Positions 54,516 through 64,000 of a DNA stretch of 64,000 nt are shown here, one piece after another. Under the pieces are notes generated by a model, which did not search any database, was not told the origin of the DNA, and saw only the letters and a list, made by a program, of their open reading frames with translations. Source of the DNA: Lotus japonicus (taxonomy: Eukaryota; Streptophyta; Magnoliopsida; Fabales; Fabaceae); assembly GCF_012489685.1 (NCBI RefSeq), contig NC_080044.1:23354369-23418368 (forward strand). Direction: 5' to 3'. Each line of letters starts with the position of its first letter. Position 1 is the stretch's first letter. Made by a program: the position numbers and the translations under genes.

Positions 54516-54863
54516 GAATAATGATTTATGAACCACTGAATAGTAAAACACCCCTAAACATCCATTTTTCCTACGGATTTGGCCAAATAATACACTGAAC
54601 TAACCACCTAAATACACATGACTAACCATAAAACACATAACCGTGTAAAGTTGAAATTCCTAAATTAGGGATTTGGCCAAATAATACACTGAACTAACCA
54701 CCTAAATACACATGACTAACCATAAAGCACATAACCGTGTAAAGTTGAAATTCCTAAGTCATGTGTATTTAGGTGGTTAGTTCAGTGTATTATTTGGCCA
54801 AATCCGTAGGAAAAATGGGTGTTTAGGGGTGTTTTACTTTTCAGTGTTTCATCAATCATTATT
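54516..54863. mobile_element. Foldback MITE with internal tandem duplication
   Basis: 348 bp between two copies of GTGATCAATT (54506-54515 and 54864-54873). The left and right arms (about 110 bp each) are inverted copies with the outermost bases AATAATGAT. The left arm interior contains a direct duplication of about 90 bp (from 54579 and 54669). It ends 124 bp before the ATG of the host gene, so it lies in its promoter or 5' UTR. Confidence 0.8.
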
Positions 54864-54987
54864 GTGATCAATTTGCTTCCTCCATCGTGGTAGGGTTCTT
54901 TTCTTTCCATTCTCACCAGCGTTTCCCGCTTACATCTCCGCCACCGTTTAGCGTCGGAAACCGCCAAAATCACAAGTTCAAGAAGAA

Positions 54988-57573
54988 ATGATCAACTTGT
55001 TCTTGTCGGAGCCCAATTGGAACGACGGCGGCGCAGACGACGGTTCATCGGAACTCAGAATCCGTCTGTTGAAGGAGCTCGAAACCGTTATTTGGTCGGC
55101 GATGAGTCGCGCCGAAGCTCGAATGTGGCTCTGCAAGACGGTTGCGGGGTTGAAGTGCGTCGCGCCTCGCCACCAGCGCGAGTTGTTTGTTGATTTGCTG
55201 AAAACTCGAAGGAAGAAGCAGAGTCTGGCTTCTCAGCTTCTGCATTTGATGTTTGACAAATCGCCGCAGAAATTGGGTTCTGTATTAGCCCGAAGAACTC
55301 GCGTGCTCGAGGATTTTTTTATCGGTGAGCATTTCGTTGTCGATTCTCTGCATTAATACTGTAGAATCCATGAAAAGTTTGGTCAAATGTGAAAGGAAAA
55401 TTCATTTTTGTACCAGTGATTTTTAGTACAAGTTGCACAATTGAATGTAACCATAGCATGTGTTTTGATATGATGATATTTTTTTATATAATTATCTTTA
55501 GTTTTGTAATGGTTGTGTCTGGAGTCTGTGCTTATGCAAGAATTGCTCTTTCGCGAGGTTTGTTGTTTTGTGAGTTTTGATTGCGTGACTCGTGGGTGGG
55601 AATTGTGCAGGTAACCCGAAGCGTGTGTCTCAGTGGTTTTTGTATGTAGGACTGGAGCAGGGGAAAGGTTTGAGGGCATTGTCTCAGTTTGCATTTAAAA
55701 ATAGGGACATTTGTTGGGAGGAGTTGGAGTGGAAAGGAAAGCATGGGCAGTCACCGGCAATGGTTGCTACGAAGCCTCATTATTTTCTTGATCTGGATAT
55801 CCAGCGGACCGTGGAAAACTTTCTTGAGAATGTGCCTTTGTTTTGGTCATCCAGTGAGGTTGCTGAGTCGGTGAAAGATGGTGATATTTTTCAGATTGAT
55901 AGGTCATTCTTCGTGCGTTATTTTGAGGGTTTAATGTATAAAGAGGATTCAAGGGACGCGTGGGAAGTTGTAAATGAGTTCCTCATGGAGCAGCCTTTCT
56001 CTTGTTTGTGTGAACATCTTCTTATTACTCTCGAAGATCGGGAATTATTATACTTTCTGGAATTGCTTTGTAAATATCCTGCCCCAAAATTTGAGTTTCA
56101 ACACTTAGATGGTGTCTCTCATTTGTTTTTGTTTGTACTTTCGAAATGTGGTGCTTCTGGATCAATTGACTGGATGCTGCTGTTAAATGCTGTTATTACT
56201 CAGGGTAGGCAGCTTTTACGCCTTTTACGCGATGAAGAGGCCCAGGAGTCACTTGTGAAAATTGATGAAATTGTATCAAAGATATCTGCAATTCCAAGTG
56301 ATGCTAATAGCTTGACCCCGATCTTCAAGAATACATATAAGATGAAAACCATAGAAGCTGTGAAGTGTCTGGGACTTCAGTCCTGGGTTTTTTTCTATAG
56401 GTTGTCACAAGAGTGCCAAACTCCTGAGTCCTGGGAGTCTATCTTTGGGGATAATCAAATTGGTTTCCGTAATTCCAATGAGCATGCATTGCTCGATGAG
56501 GATGTACCATCAGAAGAAGATTGTTCTGGTTTTGATTTGGTTAGAGGCAAGAAAAAGAAGAAACAAAAGGCTAAAAAGAAGAGGAGGAGGACCTACGATT
56601 ACACTGATGACAATGATGATGAGCTGCTAGATTTTGGCTCTGCCGGCCAGAAGTTGGATTTTCTGTCAAATACTAGAAGTTGGTTGCTTTCAACTGATGG
56701 GTACTGTTCTGCATGGAGCAGTGTAAGTTTAATACCTTTGAATAAACTATTATCTTAGTAAGCTGATAGAACTTCAGTGCAACAGTCCTTTTATTGTAGC
56801 ATTTGCGGTAAGGTATGTTGCATTTTGGACAGAATAATTCTGCCAGTAAATGAGATATTTATATTTGCATTTAGCTGTCCCAATAGAGTGAGATTCACAT
56901 TACCAGAAAAGAAAATTGGGATGCTCCATAGTAATTAAATAGAATTTGAAGAAGTCTATCTAAAATTTTTCCACAGATATTTTAGGTGACACACGAGGGT
57001 TTTCTTTCTTTATGTAGCCGTATTAGTTTACCTGTAAATGGACATAGAACTGCATGTTCACTCCTAAACTGAAAATGTTCGCACCTGATATCTGTTTTGA
57101 TTGTTAAAATCTGCTGAATAGTTTGATTGATGTTTTGTCATTTATATAGATCTATTAATTTATCTTTTATGATCTACTGTGGTTTATTGAATACAATTCG
57201 TCTAAATAGTGTAGATACTTGGTTATAATATGTAGCAGTTACAATTTAATTCAAGGATTATATTATATCTATTATGTGGTTACGAATGCTCAGATATTTA
57301 AATTTTGAATTGAATACGCCCCTATCCAACCAGTTTGAGGTACCTTGTATAATTTTGAAGTCCTAGTTTTTTGAGTCATTTGAATTTTTCCTTTTAGACA
57401 TATCTTGTTGAGGATTTATTATAAAAAATTATAGTTCTTGGTAAAGGTGGAGTAAACTGACATTCTTCTTTTATTACTGATTTTATGTATACTACTTTTT
57501 CTAGGCAGATTTACCTGAGCACCTTCATAGGCAATGTTTGTCAAGGTGGATGATATGGCTTTTTGAAAAATGA
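54988..57573 (+). CDS. Host gene, three exons, conserved-looking protein of unknown function
   Basis: Exon 1 54988-55324 (donor GTGAGC), exon 2 55611-56722 (acceptor GTGCAG, donor GTAAGT), exon 3 57505-57573 (acceptor TTCTAG). Phases join exactly, giving 505 residues. Only this region has long non-repetitive coding sequence with codon use unlike the mobile elements. The protein looks helical and soluble (ELRIRLLKELETVIW, then VENFLENVPLFW, ELLCKYPAPKF), with no signal or membrane segment. At about residue 423 a strong basic cluster (KKKKKQKAKKKRRR) followed by an acidic run suggests nuclear location. I do not recognise the family. After the TGA at 57571 the same frame stays open for about 53 codons to 57735, so the annotated end may be premature or the gene damaged. 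Confidence 0.72.
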
Positions 57574-58330
57574 GATCAAAGACCTGCTACAATGGACCCA
57601 CCAGAGATGTTATGCAATATTCTTCTCCAAATTGTTGAGTCACGTGATCCATCACCCGTAATGTGGCCCTTGAATCTGCCATTGGCTGTTGTTGGTGATG
57701 TGGAAAACTTCACACTTTTTGTATGTTCTTACTAACGAAACTGGACTTGCTGTGAAATGGAAAGATCTGAAGATTTTCATGAAAATCCAGCTTAAGAACT
57801 ATATGAAAATCAGTAAGCTTTGGGTTCACTGGAGTTCTCAAAGTGGTTGAATTTGCTTCATAGACTGCTAGCGTCTTATGATTGGTAACAGGGGCTGTCG
57901 ACCATAAGCTCCAAATTTCTATATTACGGATGATTGAAATCAGTGTGGCTTCAAAAGTTGTTAGAATCATTCAGAGTGCTATGAAGAGCATGCCCAGGCA
58001 AGTTAAAATACTCAAGCCCCATGACTAATATTCTTTGGGCATATTCATCTCGTTGTATTTAAATTTTGGGGTTGTTCTTATTTACTGATAAAGAGACAGG
58101 GATGTATGCTTTTTGCTCGCTTAAACCACTGATGGTCCTAGGAACTTTATTTCTTGGATTAATTCCAAGTTTTTGCAACATACGAAAAGAAATTAATAAC
58201 TTCAATATCTCCCTTTTTCTGTCTTTTTTGTATTCTCTGGACTCTAAGGATTAGACTGTTACTTTCTATAAATTTAGAGTCTGTAAATATAGTTTAAATA
58301 CAATAGAATTCAGTTCATTCAACACTCTTA
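57574..58330. other. 3' flank of host gene
   Basis: 57574-57735 continues the host frame after its TGA (MDPPEMLCNILLQIVESRD and so on) and is probably former coding sequence. The rest has no clear gene; the segment up to about 58325 may be the LTR end of the copia relic that follows. Confidence 0.4.
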
Positions 58331-61300
58331 TATGATATTAGAGGCTTTCATTTAAAAGCTCACTGATCTCCGGTTCTCCATGAATTCACCAACTCCTCTG
58401 CCATAACCCATATTGTGCCTTACTTAACCACCCCTGCTTTCTTTGCTTTCAATTCTCAAGATTTATGTAAATAGTTTAACATACTCCTTGTAGGCTATAG
58501 ATTCAAGGGATTCGTTGATGGAACCAACACCAAAACGATCTTGATTTTGACCACTGGGTTTGTCAAGTTCAACTAATCATTCACGTTGATCACTTCTTTT
58601 GTCACTGACACTGCAGTCCAAATGCTCTCTAATGTCACCAGGATTAAGCTTGGTGTGGGGTGAACTGTCTATGATCAGTATCCTAGAGGTTATTCAATTT
58701 CAAACATAAAGATCAGGTTACTAATGGTTATTCTAATGGTTTTCAGCCATTGCTCCCAGAACTTCCAATACCCCTCCAGTAATGTCAGTTCTGCGGATAT
58801 CCACCACATTAAAGCACTATGCCAAAGTCAAAAGCCAATGTTGTTGAACCAACTTCTCAGAACTCCATCAATGTGATCTTAATTCACACACTACTCATAA
58901 ATGTCACCAAAGGATCTTGAGTTACTCAACATTACTCATTTTATCAAGGACGTGATCAACTAGTTCTTGGTGATTGCTCTGCTCACCCCATCACTCATAT
59001 CGATAAATACCATAATTTCTACCATGGTACTGCTCTTTGACATTATCTCAAGTTCTTTTTTTCATGAATTAATAAGAAGCTTGTGTTTTGTCTCTACCTT
59101 ATTGATAGGGCATGAACCCCATTTACTAGAATGTAGAGGAGAGATAGGAGAGAAGTAGGGGATCAGACCCCTGAAACTTCAGGATGTGTGACTGACAACA
59201 TTAATTGATTGTTGTAATCAGGGATATAACTGTTCCAGTAAGTTAGTTACATACTAACTGACTGAGGTGGTTAAATAGGAGCATGGAATGAGAGAGAGGT
59301 GTGGATTTTGTAACATTAGGTTTGCGAGCTCTCAAAACTCTAGGGAGTTGTGTGTGATTGAGGTAGTCTTGCAGAAAACCCTGGTGATGGAAACCCAATG
59401 CTTATAACCATATCTCTAGTTTTTTTATTTTTTTATTTTCTTGATTCTCGAATTAGTTCTATATGATTCTCAAAAAGCATACACCGAGGTACTGTTTCTT
59501 AGATATGTTCAATTTGCACGTTAAGAACCAAAAGTCAACAGATAAGGGCTCTAATTTGATCCTAGATGCACCACCATTGTTATATGGAAATCTTCATTAT
59601 CCTCACCTTGTGTTGTCACACTAGCCGTGATTCCTTCATACATATCTTTAGTTGCTCGATGTTAAGCAATCCTAACTCCTTTCTTCTCCAGAGCTTTCCA
59701 CAAAACCTCTTTAGGTACTCCTCTATCATATGCTTTATCCAAATTTATGAAAATCATGTGTAGGTCTTTCTAATGTCCATGATATCTTAGCAAGTATATA
59801 GCTTCCATGGTTGATCTCAACGACATAAAAACAAAATTGATTTTCTATGATGTGGGTCCCTTGTCTTAATCTTCTCTAAGTTGCTCTCTCCCAAAGCTTC
59901 TTGGTATACGTCATGAGTTTAATCTCTCTATAAATTGCGTAGTTTTGTATGCCGCAGTTATTTCTCAAAATAGGAATATAGGTACTGCTGCATTCTTTTG
60001 ACATGCTCTTAGATTTCAAAATCTTATTGAACAACTGTGAGTTAACTTAATGCCTTTTTCTCTTAGTCCCTTCAGTACGTCCATAGGTAACTTATCAAGT
60101 CCAACTGCTTTATAATTTGGCATCCTCTTTAATGCTTCTTATACCTCTAATTCTCTTATTTATTATTGTTGTTTTTGTTGAACAACTTTGTTACTATTAT
60201 TGCATTAAATTTTTATTTAAATATGTTGAAATTATATATTTGTTGACTTCTTGAAAGGTTTTGATCCATTGGCCTACAATAAGGTTTAGGTCTATTAGAG
60301 GTAGGCTTGTTAGCTTATTTGAAGGTCTTACTACAAAATTGGCCTTTAAATAGGCTTTAAAGCTTGATTAAATTAATATAGCTCCGTAATGCCCTTAAAA
60401 GACCAATGTTAGGTAAATAGGTCAAATTCAAGTCTTAGGTATGAAAGTAGCTCAGGCTCATTTAAGATATGACCTAACCTTACCTAGCCTTTTTCCACCC
60501 TGGCTCATAACAAATTAGAATCACATTCAAAGGCTATTCCGCCTCGCAATACGTCTTACCTTTGTGATCTTCCTACATCAGCCAATTGCCATGTTTAGTT
60601 TCTTGATGACACTTTTCCATATTAAAGCCAACTATGTCAAACACAATCCATATCCACCTGTCCCTGACTCCACAGTCTCATTCCCACAACATAGTAAACA
60701 CACCCACCATCCACAACCTACCTACATCTAGCATGACTACCTCTTGTGGTGCTTTGAGCAGCAGTAGGCTCATGTTCCCTACCCATTCTCTTTTTTGTAT
60801 TCACCCCATGTTTACCAGGTCTCAAACATATCTACAAACCCAAAGGACACTTTGCAGTACCCAAACATTCACTTAATGAGAATCTTTGAGCCTTGTGTGG
60901 TTGAGGCCATGAAGTATGCTCATGTGCCAAATGCTTGCTAGGTTTGATGCACTACTACAAAATGGTACATAAACCTTCTTTCTTCTGTGCTCTAGTCAAA
61001 ATTGGTTGTGAATGGTGGTTTAGATCAAAAGAAACTTGGAATGTAGTATTGCTTCTTAATTCTTATAAAGCAAGAATAGTTGTTAAAAGCGTTATCATTG
61101 TCAAGGAATTTATTAAAGACACATTCTCACCTATAGTGAGATTTCAGATGAGCTATGTTATTCTTAACATTGCTTTTGCAAATTCCTAGTTTATGCATAA
61201 ACTTGATGTAAATAATGTCTTTCTTCCGGAGTTCACTTATAGAACAGTTGTTTATAAGTCAACCTTGGATTCTATGGTCCAAGACAAGCATCTCAAGCTT

Positions 61301-61560
61301 GGCATGATGCTCTCAAGGTCTTGCTTATTAGCTATGATTGATCAGTAGTTAATGTTATCTTGCGCTCATTATATATTGTAATGATAGTACTCGAGAGTTG
61401 TTTTCTACTCTATTTGGATGATAATATCCTTCTAAATGGCAATAATAATACTTTTTTTAATGCTTAAGCTCATGATTTGTCCTACTAGGTCTCTCAAGGA
61501 TCTTGGAACTCCACGTTACTTTCTAGCTGTGAAAAATTTGCTTCCTACATTTTGATCTTT
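58331..61560 (+). mobile_element. Decayed Ty1/copia relic
   Basis: TGATATTAGAGGC at about 58333 resembles a worn tRNA-Met primer site after TTCAACACTC. 58480-58900 has gag-like pieces in shifting frames (DFDHWVCQVQLI; NVTRIKLGVG). 60640-61560 has pol-like pieces: IHPMFTRSQ, IGCEWWFRSKE, YKARIVVKS, a stretch like KLDVNN-FL (reverse transcriptase motif A area) and LKDLGTPRYFLAV. Many stops and shifts; interrupted by a LINE fragment. Confidence 0.6.
59528..60190 (-). pseudogene. RTE-type LINE reverse transcriptase fragment
   Basis: On the minus strand, pieces in shifting frames match a plant RTE-clade reverse transcriptase: [85 protein letters not shown], then SPYLL. The FxDLxKAYD-like motif is recognisable; the FADD-type catalytic part is absent. 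Several stops. It probably inserted into the copia relic. Confidence 0.75.
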
Positions 61561-64000
61561 TTTTTCCGGGGTTGCACAACCTACCCCATGTGATTATAAT
61601 CTCATCCTAGGAGGTGGACCAATTGCCCCACCTAGGGTGGGGTTAAATAACCCAGTGGGGTAAGTTAACCTGCCTAATTGTATCCTTTTCCATCAGTAAA
61701 CTATTTCAATTCATGTGCAAACCAATAGTAATCCATTTCTAACATCTGAATAGACTGTAATGTCATCTCAAATCCTCTGTCAACAATGACATTTAGACAG
61801 TTAAACAAATTTTTAGTAGCCTGAATCTTATTACGTACAATGATGCTGACTAGGCCTGAAAAAATTGACAAAAGTCCAGTTTAACATATATGATCTTCTT
61901 TAGTGACAATCCAATATCATGGCTGTCCAAGTAATAACTTAGAATAACACGTTATTGAGTAACCAGCAATTATTGATTCATAGGCCTTGCTCTTGTTTAA
62001 CTTCTTCTGATAGTGCGTTCTGTGTCTTTGTTGAGTGTTGACCCTATTTTGCCATTATAGGTTGTGTCTGTTGTCAAAATCCTCTCTCTGATATGTTCTA
62101 GTCATTGTTGACCTTCTCTTTTATGAGTTTATTTAATTTTGGGTGTGATCTTGATTATACACTTAGAAATTACCACAACTACCACCACTGCTCATCAGTT
62201 GCACATTGTTGGTTATTGGAAATTCTCAATTAAATGATACACCGAAAGTCATTTATAGTCTAAGGTACAGTAAAAAATAAAAATCATTGATTGTCAATAG
62301 GGACGTGTTAGTGTGTTACGCATCTACTACTACGTTTTCCTCATTAACGTGAATTTTTGGTGTTATCCTTCTTCAGAGACAATCCTTGATTCTATAGGTT
62401 ATAGGATAATTTTAAGGAAAAATAATTATAATTAAAATTATGATTTTTATAATTGTAATCAATAATTTTGATATATCCTTATAATTATTCATTGCCCTCC
62501 TCCCTGTCGGTTATTTTCATATCATATTTTCACTCACTTTTTCTTATCTATTTCGTCTTTTTGTATCACATCCCACATACATATCTCATTTATCTCTTCT
62601 TTATTCCCATTTCCCATAAGGTGGAGGAGAAATTTGAATGTGTATGAATTATTTTCCATATAAAGTAAACTCTTCTTTGATGTAGCATATGCTTCAACAA
62701 TAAATTGGCACTTTGGATGCTTCTTCTTGCGATGATGTAACATGATCCTTTGACTTACGTCTCCTTTATCAAGGAAAGGGACATGGGCATGGCATTCCAT
62801 CAAGAATGCTTTTGTCAAGCGCATGAGAACTCCCACCATTGACAGTCTCAGGTATTTTTTGGACCGACGTCTTTTAGATAAAACACTTTTTGATATAATT
62901 TTCATGGTTTATATTATTATTAACTTAAATTTATGTTAATTTTTATATTTAAACTAGTTTCAACCCTATAAATGTTTTTATCAAATAAATTTCTGTGGCA
63001 CTGAATTCACATCCATAGGCACCATAGAAAGTACTATCCAAATGAAAATCATGTGCGCAAAATCTTCAGAAACTCTTGCAAGTTGGATTTCTACCGATCA
63101 CCTGAGAATTTAGGCAAGTTGCATTTCCGTGTCATCATCATAGGATTAAGTTTCATTCACACCTCCCAATAAGTGGAAATGAGGCATTGAAATCAGAAAG
63201 ATAAAAAGTATTAAGAGTAAGAAAATAAGAGATGTGATCGATGATATAATTGAAAAAGAAAAGAGAAATAAAAAGGGGAGTGGAAACAAAGTTAGAGTGT
63301 GTAAATGAATTATAGGTCATCAACTCATCTTGTTTAGATATATTTTCTTTGTTCTGAAAGTGCTCGTACGGAAATTATCGCATGCTGGTAAGGAGGGATC
63401 CTTCCTCAACCACTTGTTAATTTCTACAATGAATCAGACATGATGAGTGTTTGGATTCTTGGTGGGGCACCAACTCCAGTTCACAGCTCCACTGTTAATT
63501 GGAAGCCACATCACGTATTGTAGTGATTCTAGTGGTGACAATCACGGATTTGTACACATCACATACGTGTGATTCTAGAAGGTCATTAAAACGTCCTACT
63601 ATATAAAAGTTTAATGATACATTATTTAAAACCTGAACAATTTCACTTGTTATTTTGTTTGATCTCTCTCAACTTCTGATTGATAGTCAATATTAACATT
63701 CTTATATTAAATAGTGTAGACACTAGAGTGATATAAGAAGAGATAAACGATTGATGTGATATATAATGTGATTTGATAAGAGATATGGATAGAACATAAA
63801 ATGAGGGTGCATGAAAGATGTCGTTATTGTTAGTAGTTCATGAATCGGAAGTCAAATTTAACTGTCTATACAAATATGAGTTTTAAACACTCAAAAGTAA
63901 AATAAGCTTGCATTCACTTCATTTTTCTCTTTGCCTTTATCTTTGCATCACATCATATTATAGTATGGGTTTTGAATTATTTACCCCTACAGTCTCACAC
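61561..64000. other. Intergenic DNA, no supported gene
   Basis: AT-rich. A 123-residue open frame at 62534-62905 (minus) is Lys/Met-rich with no recognisable domain and I do not call it. 61575-61690 holds short inverted words (ACCTACCCCA and TGGGGTAAGT) that might be a small element. Nothing else that I can support. Confidence 0.45.

Noticed and set aside
55383..55694. 103-residue minus-strand ORF across the first intron of the host gene
   Set aside because: Shadow of intron 1 and exon 2 of the plus-strand gene, which has consistent splice phases.
59160..59460. LTR-like segment with AGTTAGTTACATACTAACTGAC and a following leader-like stretch
   Set aside because: Composition resembles copia LTRs, but I could not find termini, a duplication or a second copy in the window.
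62534..62905. 123-residue ORF on the minus strand
   Set aside because: No recognisable domain, AT-driven composition and no splice or promoter context; could be chance.

Overview
The window is plant nuclear DNA dominated by transposable elements, with one ordinary host gene near the right end. The Sirevirus-type Ty1/copia elements, the RPA-bearing Helitron, and the hAT, CACTA and MULE families, together with AT-rich intergenic DNA and GT-AG introns, point to a dicot. The style of the elements suggests a papilionoid legume; that is an inference, not something the sequence proves.

Region 1 (1-20455) holds two Sireviruses of one family, head to head. Element A (minus strand, 1-9884) has its 3' end beyond the left edge. 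Element B (plus strand, 9885-20455) keeps only the last 195 bp of its 5' LTR, which abuts the outer edge of A's 5' LTR, as expected if A inserted into B's LTR. Region 2 (20461-25167) is Helitron-type DNA with a broken replication protein A-like gene. Region 3 (25173-40752) is element C, a third Sirevirus on the minus strand with a perfect TATAG target duplication and LTRs that look nearly identical. Its 15.6 kb length is inflated: about 3.4 kb lies on both sides of a 100-N gap with indels clustered at the two edges, so the gap almost certainly separates two overlapping contig ends. The real element should be about 12.1 kb with intact gag, pol and env-like frames.

Each Sirevirus is organised as LTR, tRNA-Met-type primer site, gag, pol (shifted +1 and overlapping gag), an env-like frame, a small gene on the OPPOSITE strand, several polypurine tracts, LTR. 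The antisense gene (about 130 residues, coiled-coil-like) has its own TATA box, a good start context and an AATAAA signal. It is the most unusual recurring unit in the window.

Region 4 (40758-51671) is a nest: Helitron DNA holding a hAT element (41276-50308, 8-bp duplication), which holds a second, minus-strand Helitron (42017-49626), which holds a CACTA element (43001-46856) carrying spliced-looking fragments of a CTP synthase gene. Region 5 (51703-54422) is a MULE-like element containing another MULE (52713-54331), followed by a foldback element (54516-54863). Region 6 (54988-57573) is a three-exon host gene of unknown function whose frame continues past an in-frame TGA. Region 7 (57574-64000) is intergenic, with a decayed copia element, an RTE-type LINE fragment, and little else that can be recognised.
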